From Trichomonas vaginalis G3 (taxonomy: Eukaryota; Parabasalia; Trichomonadida; Trichomonadidae), in contig NC_067206.1 of assembly GCF_026262505.1 (NCBI RefSeq), positions 24,195,896-24,259,895 on the forward strand: DNA of 64,000 nucleotides, written 5' to 3'. The notes under the pieces are model-generated. The model was not told where the DNA came from, did not search any database, and saw only the letters and a list, made by a program, of their open reading frames with translations. Below, piece by piece: positions 37,247 through 47,617 of the stretch (positions are counted from its first letter, which is position 1; every line of letters starts with the position of its first letter). Made by a program: the position numbers and the translations under genes.

Positions 37247-40200
37247 TTCTTACTGGATAAATTTTTATGTTTTTTATCTTTTGACGATTTTTTCTTATCC
37301 TTATCTTTCTTCTTGTCCTTGTCCTTCTTTGATTTATCCTTCTTCTTGTCCTTGTCCTTCTTGGACTTCTCTGCTGCAGGTGGTGTTGGATTCTGTTTGA
37401 CTTTAGCACTTGGGTCAGGACCTTGTCTTTGAGACTTAGATATAGATTGTTTAGGAGCTGCTGCTTGTTTAGTTGCTTCAGCTTGTTGTTTAGCTAATTC
37501 AGCAGCTTGTTTATCATTCTCTTCTATTTCCTTTGCACCAGTTGCGACTTCATTCTTGAACTTTTGGAGATTCTCAGCAGCATCCATTACCTTATTCGCT
37601 CCTTTAAACAATCCATAAAATTTCTGCCATGGTGATACTGAAGGTATATTTCCACCAATTGCTGGAGGAACTGATGCTTCAGGAGTTGGAGATGGTGTTT
37701 TGTCTGAATTGAGATGCTTTTCTGCTTCAAGAACTTGTGTAGTATTTTTCTCCAGGTATGCTTTTGCAACCTCCTTAACTTCTGGACGTTCATTATTTAC
37801 ATCCTGTCTTGGTGTTGATGTTTCAGTAGCGTTTTCCTGAGTTACATTAACAACAGGTTGCTCAACTGCTGAAACATTAGCTGCTTCAGTAATGTTATGA
37901 GTAGTTGAAACATTTCCTGATATACCTTCTCCTGTTGGAACTCTTGGAGCAATTGTTGTGATGTTCGCCATTGCAGGAGTTGGAGTAGGAGTGTCATCAA
38001 TCTTTCTGTCAGCTTTCGTCGTTTGCGTTGTAGTATTTGTTGTTTCATTACCATATTTTGATCTTAGTCTGGTAAGCTCTAACTTCATATGTTCTTCAGG
38101 ATATGCATACTTATTATATTCACCCTTAATATTCTTTTTCCATTCATCGTATTTATCTTCTGCTGATTTCTTAATTGATGCTAGTCCGTTTACAGCCAAT
38201 TCATCAGTACCGTTATCAGTAGTCTGGTTATATAAAAGATTAGCAGCTGATCTAATTGTGTAATCCGTAAGATTACCAAAACGCTCTATTGTACCTAATG
38301 TTGTGTTCTTCAGTTCCTTTCCAATTCCTTGTGCAGCATCTTTGACTAAATCAGCACCCCATGCACCAAATTGTCTCACAGGAGCCGCTATTGATGGTGA
38401 AGGAGATGGAGATGGCGATGGAGTTGGTGATGGTGAAGGAGATGGAGATGGTGAAGGAGATGGAGTTGGCGATGGTGTTGCTGCTTTCGCCTTTCTATCA
38501 GCTTCTTCCTTAGCCTTTCTATCTGCTTCTTCTTTCGCCTTTCTATCTGCTTCTTCCTTAGCCTTACGAGCTTTTTCTTTCTTCTTAAGTTCCTCTAGTT
38601 CTTTACGTTCAGCTTCTTCTTTCGCCTTTCGTTCAGCTTCTTCCTTAGCCTTACGAGCTTTTTCTTTCTTCTTAAGCTCCTCTAGTTCTTTACGTTCAGC
38701 TTCTTCTTTCGCCTTTCGTTCAGCTTCTTCCTTAGCCTTACGAGCTTTTTCTTTCTTCTTAAGCTCCTCTAGTTCTTTACGTTCAGCTTCTTCTTTCGCC
38801 TTTCGTTCAGCTTCTTCCTTAGCCTTACGAGCTTTTTCTTCATAATATTTTGTATACTTATCATCAGCCCAATTACCAAGTGATTTGGCACCTGTTAGTA
38901 TTCCATTTGCGGTTGATGTTGCTGTTCTTCCGAGCCATCCCCCTACCGCTGAAGCACCATTGCCAATAGCACTACCAGCATTTAAAATTCCACGACCAAT
39001 CCATATCCCTGGTTTTGCCTTTGTATTAAGAGTAAGAAATTCTTCCTTCCTATCTTCAGGTGTAGGATTTGTAACAGTTCTTACAGTATCAACAACAGTG
39101 TCAACACTGGTTCCAATAGCACTACCAACAGCTGTTGCACCAGTTAGAATACCATGGGTAACTAAATCAGTAGCTCTTGAGACAACATTATCACTCGAGG
39201 CTTTCTCTGCTGGATAGTTTGATCCTTTGTAAGTTCCTGGACCACCTCTATTTGAAGCTTCTCCTTCAACTATTTTCTTCTCTTCTTGTGCTTGTTCTCT
39301 GGCAACACTCAATGCACGTTCTTGTCTTTGAATGTTGTCTTTCTTTAACATGTAACCACCAAGTGTCTGTGGTGGTGTGTTTTTATCTAGTGCAGCATCA
39401 ATTGCAGCCTTTTCTTTTCGCTTTTCTTCGTCTAACCAATTTTGAATAGATTCTGCATCAGTTGGTTCAGCTGGAGTTGGAGACGGTGTTGGAGCTTTAG
39501 TTGGTGTTGGAGACGGTGTCGGAGCTTTAGTCGGAGTTGGAGATGGAGTAGGTGCTTTTGTAGGTGTCGGTGATGGAGTTGGAGATGGAGTTGGAGGTAC
39601 TGTTGGTTCTGGAGTTGGTTCAACAGTCGGTGAAGGTGTTGGCGCCTTTGTGATTCTTGGAGTTGGCTCTGGTGTTCTAATAGGGGAAGCAGTTGGTGTA
39701 TTAGCTCTTTTAAGAACCTGTGATCTTTCCGCTTGATTTGAATCAGATACTGGGTTAGTTGTACTAGGATGTGATACAGGAGTTATTTTTGGTGTAGGTG
39801 TTGGTTTATTTAATGTTATACCATGACTACTCGACATTGGTGGAGGACCTGCGTGAGCAGTTGGTGTCAGAGTTGGCGTTGGAGCTACTGTAGGAGTTGG
39901 CGTTGGAGCTACTGTTGGTTCAGGAGTGGGAGTTGGTGTTGGAGCTACTGTAGGAGTAGGTGTAGGAGTTGGTGTTGGAGTCGACATTTGTTTTAACCTC
40001 TCATTATACCAATTCTCCAAATAATAAGCCTCACCCATTAAGTTACTCTGTCTTTGTTTTATAGAAAATTCACCTAACAGTAATTCATCATGAATCATTT
40101 TCTGCAGCTTTGTCGTGTTTTCTACTTCCTTTATTAGAACGCTCGATGTATTCGCCAATCCTCTATATTCCTTAATCATCTTATCTAGTTTGTTCATATT

Positions 40201-40758
40201 TGGTACTTCCTTTTTCTTCTCAGCGTTAATCTCATTAGATCGTTTCTCCAATTCTTCAACTACTTTGTAAAGCTTATTTATCTTGACATGTGATTCCTTT
40301 ACTTCTCCAGTCCTTGGATCCTTAGGTTCCTTGTATTTAGCTAATTTCGTCTCTATATATCTTCGTTTAGCGTCATATCCAGGATCACTGGTTCGTAAAG
40401 GATGCGAAGGTGGACGAAAATAAGGTATGTAGAAATCTGGATCATCATTAATAGAAGAACGTGCTTTAAAGTTACGAACCGCGTCTGTAAAAGGGTCTCT
40501 ACCACGTGCTGTATATGTTGATGTAATCAAAAAGCCTTCTCTTCTCATTGGGAAATTAATACGACCTTTTTGAACATATTCTTTCTCAAAGTATTGCCTA
40601 GCATTGTAATCAAAAGCAAGATCATTATATATATCGCGCAAAAAATCAAATGTATGCTGCTTGAACTTTTGATCGCTAATTATGGTACGAATTATCGGAC
40701 GTTCATTCTCCCATTTCTTAACTCGTTCATCAATGAGTTTCCTCTCTTGTTCACTCAT
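37243..40758 (-). CDS. large repeat-rich protein (core or tape-like)
   Basis: 1171 residues, intact. Order: an ordered N-terminus (about 1-260) with coiled coils; long PTPTPTP and SPTPTKAP repeats (about 265-440); a region with Gly/Ala-rich amphipathic helices ([39 protein letters not shown]); three tandem 29-residue [20 protein letters not shown] repeats (about 640-745); an SPSPSPTP tract; and an extremely basic C-terminus of KDKDKKK repeats. Low GC-skew simple repeats make it expandable. A DNA-condensing core or internal virion protein is plausible. Its first 120 residues recur in Maverick 2 before the gap. Confidence 0.6.
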   Translation of the reverse strand: MSEQERKLIDERVKKWENERPIIRTIISDQKFKQHTFDFLRDIYNDLAFDYNARQYFEKEYVQKGRINFPMRREGFLITSTYTARGRDPFTDAVRNFKARSSINDDPDFYIPYFRPPSHPLRTSDPGYDAKRRYIETKLAKYKEPKDPRTGEVKESHVKINKLYKVVEELEKRSNEINAEKKKEVPNMNKLDKMIKEYRGLANTSSVLIKEVENTTKLQKMIHDELLLGEFSIKQRQSNLMGEAYYLENWYNERLKQMSTPTPTPTPTPTVAPTPTPTPEPTVAPTPTPTVAPTPTLTPTAHAGPPPMSSSHGITLNKPTPTPKITPVSHPSTTNPVSDSNQAERSQVLKRANTPTASPIRTPEPTPRITKAPTPSPTVEPTPEPTVPPTPSPTPSPTPTKAPTPSPTPTKAPTPSPTPTKAPTPSPTPAEPTDAESIQNWLDEEKRKEKAAIDAALDKNTPPQTLGGYMLKKDNIQRQERALSVAREQAQEEKKIVEGEASNRGGPGTYKGSNYPAEKASSDNVVSRATDLVTHGILTGATAVGSAIGTSVDTVVDTVRTVTNPTPEDRKEEFLTLNTKAKPGIWIGRGILNAGSAIGNGASAVGGWLGRTATSTANGILTGAKSLGNWADDKYTKYYEEKARKAKEEAERKAKEEAERKELEELKKKEKARKAKEEAERKAKEEAERKELEELKKKEKARKAKEEAERKAKEEAERKELEELKKKEKARKAKEEADRKAKEEADRKAKEEADRKAKAATPSPTPSPSPSPSPSPSPTPSPSPSPSPSIAAPVRQFGAWGADLVKDAAQGIGKELKNTTLGTIERFGNLTDYTIRSAANLLYNQTTDNGTDELAVNGLASIKKSAEDKYDEWKKNIKGEYNKYAYPEEHMKLELTRLRSKYGNETTNTTTQTTKADRKIDDTPTPTPAMANITTIAPRVPTGEGISGNVSTTHNITEAANVSAVEQPVVNVTQENATETSTPRQDVNNERPEVKEVAKAYLEKNTTQVLEAEKHLNSDKTPSPTPEASVPPAIGGNIPSVSPWQKFYGLFKGANKVMDAAENLQKFKNEVATGAKEIEENDKQAAELAKQQAEATKQAAAPKQSISKSQRQGPDPSAKVKQNPTPPAAEKSKKDKDKKKDKSKKDKDKKKDKDKKKSSKDKKHKNLSSKK

Positions 40759-40778
40759 TTAAACCTCATAAAAATATA

Positions 40779-41186
40779 TTATCTGCGTATAGTGCCACTA
40801 ATAGCATTAATCCATGGCATGTCTGATAGTACACGTACTGACTGAACTAATGGCTTATGATTGTTCCAAATAGCTCCTCCAATGTATGCGTTATACTTAT
40901 TGTTGTCAATAGTTTGTTGAGGTTGAACTATAGGTGTTTCAACAGGCTTGTCTCTACTGAAGTCACCACCAAGAGCTTTATTGAATGCTTTAAGATTCTT
41001 CGTTAATGCATTATCTTCACCTAATGTAGTTTTTGCAATTCTTTCACCAAGACTACCGATAACACCACCGACTTGACCAACTTGAGGGAAAAGTTTGTTA
41101 GCAATGTTAAATCCAGCACCTATTACAAGACCAGGATTTTTTTTCACCATACCCCATCCAGCTTTAACATAATCGCCAAAACCCAT
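40779..41186 (-). CDS. Gly-rich amphipathic protein (pVI-like?)
   Basis: 135 residues starting MGFGDYVKAGWGMVKKNPGL, with a Gly/Val-rich hydrophobic first half (GAGFNIANKLF, GQVGGVIGSLGERI) and a polar second half ending in basic SGTIRR. It lies between ATPase and the large repeat-rich protein on one strand. Style and position recall internal membrane-active capsid proteins; compare 9788-10264 in the older cluster. An identical copy is at 48528-48935. Confidence 0.55.
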   Translation of the reverse strand: MGFGDYVKAGWGMVKKNPGLVIGAGFNIANKLFPQVGQVGGVIGSLGERIAKTTLGEDNALTKNLKAFNKALGGDFSRDKPVETPIVQPQQTIDNNKYNAYIGGAIWNNHKPLVQSVRVLSDMPWINAISGTIRR

Positions 41187-41196
41187 TTATTTCTTC

Positions 41197-42096
41197 TTAA
41201 AATAATGTCATCTTTTGTTGCTTAACTTCTTTAAAGTCCGTCTTTCCTGCAACTATATGAACTTCCATATATGAACGAGGTGTTGGTAGCTCTTTGTATT
41301 TGTTCCATAACTCTTCCCAATCTTCTGTTGCTCCTGACTGTTCAATCATTGACTGAAAGTCTCTCATAGAATAACCTTGAAAGATAACGAAGTCAGTGCA
41401 TAGTCTCTTAATGTTTAAACATATATGTCTCCATGTTTGACACATGATGACAACAGTATAGTTATAATGTCTGACCTTAGTGATGAAGTTCGCTAATGGT
41501 GAACGTGGGTCATTCAATAAGTCATGACCACCATAATCGTCTAACACTAATAGAGAATTACTGGGATACTTTGTGAAAGGATATTTGTTCAACTTCTTTA
41601 CAACATATATTGCAATCTTCTTATACTCAAACTTTCCATCAGGTTTCCTTAGTTGATGCTTTGTTAAGATGTGTTCCATCTCCTCTGAAATTTTTTCGAA
41701 CTTACTTTGAACGAACTCAACAATAGCGTAATACTTTGCTTTCATCTTAACGTTCTTCATTAAATAAGGCATAAGTTCTTTATCATCCTTTTTCAGTACT
41801 GGTGCTTTAACTTGACTCATAAATGTCTTCGCTGTTTTATCCATTGTTCCTGATGTTGCTGAGATAACTATTGAGTCATAATATGGAGTATTAGTGAAGC
41901 GGTCTGTTATCATTATATGACGAATAACACCATATGTCTTACCTGAACCCATCTTACCGCAGTAGAAATAAACACCATTAGTACAAAATGGATAATCATC
42001 AGAAAATGGCATAATGAGTGCATTGTTTAGTTCTTTACTATTCTTACGTGCTCCATCATGAAGAATCTTATCTACTTGATTAATAACTTTCTCCAT
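41197..42096 (-). CDS. genome-packaging ATPase
   Basis: 299 residues, intact. P-loop GKMGSGKT at 47-54, Walker B LLVLDDYGG near 185-193, and VVIMCQTWRH as the following sensor strand: the arrangement of A32/FtsK-like packaging ATPases of Polintons and related viruses. Divergent from the structural candidate at 42115 with only 18 bp between starts. An identical copy is at 47618-48517 in Maverick 2. Confidence 0.85.
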   Translation of the reverse strand: MEKVINQVDKILHDGARKNSKELNNALIMPFSDDYPFCTNGVYFYCGKMGSGKTYGVIRHIMITDRFTNTPYYDSIVISATSGTMDKTAKTFMSQVKAPVLKKDDKELMPYLMKNVKMKAKYYAIVEFVQSKFEKISEEMEHILTKHQLRKPDGKFEYKKIAIYVVKKLNKYPFTKYPSNSLLVLDDYGGHDLLNDPRSPLANFITKVRHYNYTVVIMCQTWRHICLNIKRLCTDFVIFQGYSMRDFQSMIEQSGATEDWEELWNKYKELPTPRSYMEVHIVAGKTDFKEVKQQKMTLF

Positions 42097-42114
42097 CTTT
42101 TAGTTACATATAAA
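42097..42114. promoter_or_regulatory. 18-bp divergent promoter
   Basis: All that separates the ATPase and 356-aa protein starts. Read from the plus gene towards the ATPase it is TTTATATGTAACTAAAAG, matching the divergent space at 26696-26714. Both promoters must overlap here. Confidence 0.55.
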
Positions 42115-43185
42115 ATGTCTAAATATGATGGATTATACTATGAACATGTTATGAATGATGGCACGATAAGTGGTAATACAGTCTCATATAAATTACCGAG
42201 AGACTTCATTGAATATCCTGCGTCAAAAGCTCTTGAGATAAGAAAGATAAGTCTTGAGCATCCAGACTTTGAGTTTCTTGCTATTCCATTAGAAATGACA
42301 GATTCATCAAAATCAGTGAAAAAAAGGTTTGACATGAGATATTACATAAAACCCAACATGACTACACAGGAGTTGAATGAAGGTCTTATGGAAAAAATGA
42401 CTGAGGCAAGTAGAGAATTTGTTGATTGTTACTATGATTCAAATGAAAATAAATTGAATGTATTAAGAAAAGGTACATCACCAATCATAACATTACCTTC
42501 ATACAGTAGTATAGAAAAAAATGCCTTGAATTATAAATATGACATGTCCCTAGGAGATGTGTTGGATTTCATCACTGCGTTATTAGAAACCACTGAAACA
42601 GACACAACATCAAGAAAACCAGAGCTTGTTTGGGAAGATGACCATGGTAGAACATTCACGCAAAAAGTAATTCCATCGAAAGCAAAATTTTTAGACTTAT
42701 GGGAAAAAAAATATATCTCGCGAATGCATGTATATTATAGTTTTACCATAGCAGATTTCACTGACGAAAATGATAAAGATAAAAAAACATATAAGTACTT
42801 TGATGAGCTTTTCATAACTATAGCGAATATCAGGTTTATCCTTGAGCGAAAGGGCAAACCAACATATAAATTTGTCGGTTATCAGATAAGAATAAATCCT
42901 CTCCTTGAGCCTTTAGTAACGTTGAGTAATATTGCTCATGATAACAAACAATTTATATGTAATGTGAATGAACAGCTTGTGCCACCAAAATTTTACGATA
43001 TCACTGGTTATAAAGATGCACTCGTGTTTGAGTTTTATAAGCGCTTTTCATTCAAAAGAGTTGAAGAATCAACTGATGGTCAAAAAAAGGAATATTATGT
43101 AAAAGAACCATATGAAATTCCTAAAGACTCTAATATAATGGTTGAACTTATATTAGAGTCTGGTACTCAATCTCAACATAAATAG
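42115..43185 (+). CDS. candidate minor structural protein
   Basis: Start at ATG 42115 (MSKYDGLYYEHVMNDGTISG), 356 residues, intact. Beta-rich with two similar-looking halves: TVSYKLPRDFIEYPASKALE with FEFLAIPLEM, then an ELNEGLMEKMTEASREF helix, and a second half with FITALLETTETDT and YVKEPYEIPKDSNIM. The pattern resembles the insertion/helix/strand layout of minor capsid proteins such as 25853-26695. The end lies 65 bp from the right terminal repeat. An identical copy is at 46529-47599. Confidence 0.45.
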   Translation: MSKYDGLYYEHVMNDGTISGNTVSYKLPRDFIEYPASKALEIRKISLEHPDFEFLAIPLEMTDSSKSVKKRFDMRYYIKPNMTTQELNEGLMEKMTEASREFVDCYYDSNENKLNVLRKGTSPIITLPSYSSIEKNALNYKYDMSLGDVLDFITALLETTETDTTSRKPELVWEDDHGRTFTQKVIPSKAKFLDLWEKKYISRMHVYYSFTIADFTDENDKDKKTYKYFDELFITIANIRFILERKGKPTYKFVGYQIRINPLLEPLVTLSNIAHDNKQFICNVNEQLVPPKFYDITGYKDALVFEFYKRFSFKRVEESTDGQKKEYYVKEPYEIPKDSNIMVELILESGTQSQHK

Positions 43186-43249
43186 TTTACGTGACAGAAT
43201 TTTTTTGACACGTAAAGTTTACATTTTAATGGAAGCGAACAACAAAGCT

Positions 43250-43408
43250 CCTGCTAGTGAATAAAGGTTAGTTTACATATGAACGTTTATTTTTACACAT
43301 ATATGCGTACATATGCGCGCCCGTATGGTGTCAGTTTTCTGTCACTTTTTTCATTGTGTCGGTGACTGTAGCTGTAGGCTACAGGCGACGCACAATGTAT
43401 ACTGTACT
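43250..43408 (-). repeat. Maverick 1 right terminal inverted repeat
   Basis: Reverse complement of 18833-18991, followed by the target duplication TTGAAA at 43409-43414. Confidence 0.95.
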
Positions 43409-43503
43409 TTGAAAAGCAGAAATTTTCAAAGTTCATGTCCAACAGAATATCACACGGATTTACACAATATGGAAATACAATAAATCAAACTTCTCAACAA
43501 TGA
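43409..43503 (+). pseudogene. BAR-like host gene, 3' part
   Basis: After the target duplication the host frame resumes (KQKFSKFMSNRISHGFTQYG, then NTINQTSQQ and TGA at 43501-43503). It is in phase with the 5' part ending at 18826, showing that the Maverick inserted in an open coding sequence. Confidence 0.7.
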
Positions 43504-43608
43504 TAACAGTATATAGAAAAAGTGTGTCTTAAAATTGATTTAGGTCTTATTTTTTTTGACATATAGACAACATAAATACCCGAAAATTAGTTTATGTATG
43601 AAATTGAA

Positions 43609-43680
43609 GTGTAGTATAACGGTTAAAACTGCCGAGTTGGCTTTATTTTTGGGGATCCAAGTTCGATGCAGTACATTTAA
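43609..43680 (+). tRNA. tRNA-like sequence (A and B box only)
   Basis: TAGTATAACGG (about 43614) fits the A-box pattern TRGYNNANNNG and GTTCGATGC (about 43664) fits the B-box GWTCRANNC, at tRNA-like spacing, with a T-rich run after. However the acceptor, anticodon and T stems do not pair, so this is a decayed tRNA or tRNA-derived element, not a working gene. Confidence 0.3.
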
Positions 43681-43712
43681 TTTTTTTTATTTATTTATTT
43701 AGTTTTCATTAA

Positions 43713-45472
43713 GGGTCCACTGTAAGGCCAAATAAGGCCTATCGTCATCCCAAAAATATTGCTCAAGATGGTGTTTTACTAAGGCCCAAAACTTAAAAAA
43801 ACACAAAAAAATTAACTTTACTCTTTTGAGATCCTTATCAGATATGCATCAATTTGATGCAGTATCGCAGTTCAAATCTGATTTTTTAATGTAGATGTAC
43901 TCTAACATTCTTGAAAAAATGCAAAATGGTATTAATTAAGCTTTTCATTTCTGTATCATACACGAAACAAAATCGTTCATTATACTAAAATTTATCAAAG
44001 TTTGATTAATGAAAAAATAATATCTAAATTTTTACATTTAGTCGGCTATTGATATGGTTAATATTAAATCTTGTAAAAATTGGCATTATCCAGAATAATA
44101 CCCACTAAAATACACAATTTTTTAAGGGTCCACTGTAAGGCCAAATAAGGCCTATCGTCATCCCAAAAATATTGCTCAAGATAGTGTTTTACTAAGGCCC
44201 AAAACTTAAAAAACACAAAAAAATTAACTTTACTCTTTTGAGATCCTTATCAGATATGCAACAATTTGATGCAGTATCGCAATTCGAATCCGATTTTTTA
44301 ATGTAGATGTACTCTAACATTCTTGAAAAAATGCAAAATGGTATTAATTAAGCTTTTCATTTCTGTATCATACACGAAACAAAATCATTTATTATACTAA
44401 AATTTATCAAAGTTTGAATAATGAAAAAAATAATATCTAAATTTTTACATTGAGTCGGCTATTGATATGGTCAATATTAAATCGTTTAAAAATGGGCATT
44501 GGCCAGAACAAGTTCATCGAGTCGAAGATTTGGTTGTACACCACTTGTATGTGCCGGATACCATTGTGTCAAATTTTTTCTGAAATTAACTTTAAAAGTA
44601 CTAAGTAAGATCATGAGATATAGCAATATATGTTTAAACCAACTTATATTTTGGTTGTACACCACTTGTATGTGCCGGATACCATTGTGTCAAATTTTTT
44701 CTGAAATTAACTTTAAAAGTACTAAGTAAGATCATGAGATATAGCAATATATGTTTAAACTAACTTATATTTTGGTTGTACACCACTTGTATGTGCCGGA
44801 TACCATTGTGTCAAATTTTTTCTGAAATTAACTTTAAAAGTACTAAGTAAGATCATGAGATATAGCAATATATGTTTAAACTAACTTATATTTTGGTTGT
44901 ACACCACTTGTATGTGCCGGATACCATTGTGTCAAATTTTTTCTGAAATTAACTTTAAAAGTACTAAGTAAGATCATGAGATATAGCAATATATGTTTAA
45001 ACCAACTTATATTTTGGTTGTACACCACTTGTATGTGCCGGATACCATTGTGTCAAATTTTTTCTGAAATTAACTTTAAAAGTACTAAGTAAGATCATTT
45101 ATTTTTTGCATAATATAATGCCAATATGGTTTCTTTTGATTTTATTTCATTTATAAGCAAATCAGATTTACCCAAAAACTCCACTCCATAAGCGTTCATT
45201 TGCTAAATTAAAAAGTGACAATGGGCTAGTCTGTCCCTTTCTCAAAAAATTCGAAAAAATCATGTTCTTATAAAACTCACTGATTTTGCAATTTTTATGA
45301 GATTTGAAGTGATAGAATATATTACCATCTTATTGAAACATATGCTTCATTGTTGTATTCACATAATATTAATCAGAACACTAGGAAAAGTGGATTTTCG
45401 AAAAATGACGATAATGATTATTTGCAAATCGCCTCTCAATTTTGAGAGACTTTCAATTTTTACAGTGGACCC
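43713..45472. mobile_element. non-autonomous TIR element, 1.76 kb
   Basis: Ends GGGTCCACTGTAA (43713) and TTACAGTGGACCC (to 45472, one A longer run inside) are inverted and each is flanked by TTAA (43709-43712, 45473-45476). This fits a TTAA-type target (piggyBac-like) or a TA target with AGGGTCC ends (mariner-like). No transposase is encoded. A third copy of the end lies internally at 44122, producing a 413-bp direct repeat (43709-44100 and 44122-44510). The right half contains a 121-bp tandem array. Confidence 0.7.
44530..45098 (+). repeat. 121-bp tandem repeat, about 4.7 copies
   Basis: Units starting TTGGTTGTACACCACTTGTA lie at 44530, 44651, 44772, 44893 and 45014, exactly 121 bp apart and almost identical; the last is cut at about 45098. 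Located inside the TIR element. No coding meaning. Confidence 0.95.
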
Positions 45473-45476
45473 TTAA

Positions 45477-46299
45477 TGGATGAATTTAGGGTTGTTAGAT
45501 TCCCGACGATAGGTGTCTTGGAAGATTTGCCTGGTGTCATCATAGTGTCTTTAAATCAAAAATTTTATTTTGGAGTTAGTTTTATTGATTTTTCAATAAA
45601 AAACATTTCTAAAACAAGAAAATAAAACGATAAAATATTTATATTTTATATAAGGATCTTATATATTTAAAATAAATATCATTTTTTTTTTCATTGGTGT
45701 TTGTCAAACCATAATACACTATTCAAAAATTCAATGTGTCTTGCGGTTTCAAAAGACACCTTCAAATTGAACGATAGCACAAACACTATTGAATTTTACC
45801 CATTTTATTTAGTTTTTACCCTTTTTATTTTTAAGAATTAATGACTGAAACAGCCGTTTTGCTATGACCTCAATCACTTTTATTAAGGGTTTCGTTTTGC
45901 GAAAAAAACGTACAATACGCAATTTCGCTAAAAAAACATTTAGCTAGCAATTTCGACCTTTGACTCCACTCAAGACGTCACTTTTTTAATTTTGCGGTAT
46001 CATATTTTTGGAAAATCTTTATGAATATTATATAAAAAGTCTCTTTAATATCTATATTTCATATTTTTATCGATTTTTAAAGTTTTTGCGAAAAGTATTC
46101 AATTATTTTTGCTATTTGGTCGGGTAAATGTCAGATTTGCGACATTTTCTGATATGATATTCAGATTCTACGTTGATAATAATGCTTATAGAACCCTCTT
46201 GCTATTGTGTCAAAATTGCGAAACCGATAGCAAAAATATCTCGCAATATCAAAATTGAGATATTGAGTGAATTATGCATTATAGAGATTAAAAATCTGA
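45477..46299. other. host-like spacer, no gene seen
   Basis: No convincing gene. A phrase TTTAGGGTTGTTAGA (45486) and a GTGTCTT-rich segment recur in inverted, diverged form at about 58560-58620, outside Maverick 2, so the spacer includes dispersed repeats. Confidence 0.4.
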
Positions 46300-46305
46300 T
46301 TTGTG

Positions 46306-46464
46306 AGTACAGTATACATTGTGCGTCGCCTGTAGCCTACAGCTACAGTCACCGACACAATGAAAAAAGTGACAGAAAACTGACACCATACGGGCGCGCA
46401 TATGTACGCATATATGTGTAAAAATAAACGTTCATATGTAAACTAACCTTTATTCACTAGCAGG
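46306..46464 (+). repeat. Maverick 2 left terminal inverted repeat
   Basis: 159 bp, matching 18833-18991 and the complement of 43250-43408. Confidence 0.95.
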
Positions 46465-46528
46465 AGCTTTGTTGTTCGCTTCCATTAAAATGTAAACTTT
46501 ACGTGTCAAAAAAATTCTGTCACGTAAA

Positions 46529-47599
46529 CTATTTATGTTGAGATTGAGTACCAGACTCTAATATAAGTTCAACCATTATATTAGAGTCTTTAGGAATTTC
46601 ATATGGTTCTTTTACATAATATTCCTTTTTTTGACCATCAGTTGATTCTTCAACTCTTTTGAATGAAAAGCGCTTATAAAACTCAAACACGAGTGCATCT
46701 TTATAACCAGTGATATCGTAAAATTTTGGTGGCACAAGCTGTTCATTCACATTACATATAAATTGTTTGTTATCATGAGCAATATTACTCAACGTTACTA
46801 AAGGCTCAAGGAGAGGATTTATTCTTATCTGATAACCGACAAATTTATATGTTGGTTTGCCCTTTCGCTCAAGGATAAACCTGATATTCGCTATAGTTAT
46901 GAAAAGCTCATCAAAGTACTTATATGTTTTTTTATCTTTATCATTTTCGTCAGTGAAATCTGCTATGGTAAAACTATAATATACATGCATTCGCGAGATA
47001 TATTTTTTTTCCCATAAGTCTAAAAATTTTGCTTTCGATGGAATTACTTTTTGCGTGAATGTTCTACCATGGTCATCTTCCCAAACAAGCTCTGGTTTTC
47101 TTGATGTTGTGTCTGTTTCAGTGGTTTCTAATAACGCAGTGATGAAATCCAACACATCTCCTAGGGACATGTCATATTTATAATTCAAGGCATTTTTTTC
47201 TATACTACTGTATGAAGGTAATGTTATGATTGGTGATGTACCTTTTCTTAATACATTCAATTTATTTTCATTTGAATCATAGTAACAATCAACAAATTCT
47301 CTACTTGCCTCAGTCATTTTTTCCATAAGACCTTCATTCAACTCCTGTGTAGTCATGTTGGGTTTTATGTAATATCTCATGTCAAACCTTTTTTTCACTG
47401 ATTTTGATGAATCTGTCATTTCTAATGGAATAGCAAGAAACTCAAAGTCTGGATGCTCAAGACTTATCTTTCTTATCTCAAGAGCTTTTGACGCAGGATA
47501 TTCAATGAAGTCTCTCGGTAATTTATATGAGACTGTATTACCACTTATCGTGCCATCATTCATAACATGTTCATAGTATAATCCATCATATTTAGACAT
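46529..47599 (-). CDS. candidate minor structural protein (second copy)
   Basis: Same 356-residue protein as 42115-43185 with no amino-acid difference seen. It shows how recent the duplication of the elements is. Divergent from the ATPase copy across the same 18-bp spacer. Confidence 0.5.
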   Translation of the reverse strand: MSKYDGLYYEHVMNDGTISGNTVSYKLPRDFIEYPASKALEIRKISLEHPDFEFLAIPLEMTDSSKSVKKRFDMRYYIKPNMTTQELNEGLMEKMTEASREFVDCYYDSNENKLNVLRKGTSPIITLPSYSSIEKNALNYKYDMSLGDVLDFITALLETTETDTTSRKPELVWEDDHGRTFTQKVIPSKAKFLDLWEKKYISRMHVYYSFTIADFTDENDKDKKTYKYFDELFITIANIRFILERKGKPTYKFVGYQIRINPLLEPLVTLSNIAHDNKQFICNVNEQLVPPKFYDITGYKDALVFEFYKRFSFKRVEESTDGQKKEYYVKEPYEIPKDSNIMVELILESGTQSQHK

Positions 47600-47617
47600 T
47601 TTATATGTAACTAAAAG

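Larger units (their letters stand above)
18833..43408. mobile_element. Maverick/Polinton 1, nearly complete, 24.6 kb
   Basis: Large virus-like transposon with 159-bp terminal inverted repeats beginning AGTACAGTATACATTGTGCG, the AG...CT ends typical of Mavericks, and a 6-bp target duplication TTGAAA (18827-18832 and 43409-43414). It encodes protein-primed polymerase B, integrase, packaging ATPase, capsid candidates, a Dam-type methyltransferase and a fibre, plus many small genes; I could not identify an adenain-like protease. It looks nearly whole with only about three breaks and one non-coding insertion (24965-25660). Perfect target duplication and a near-identical second copy in the window indicate very recent insertion. 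It interrupts a host BAR-like gene. Confidence 0.95.

Noticed and set aside
38303-38845. 180-codon plus-strand frame rich in Ser/Ala/Phe and GDGDGVGDG
   Set aside because: It is the antisense of the KAKEEAERK and SPSPTP repeats of the large minus-strand protein.
43609-43680. Functional tRNA gene
   Set aside because: A and B boxes fit, but acceptor, anticodon and T stems do not pair; kept only as a tRNA-like sequence.
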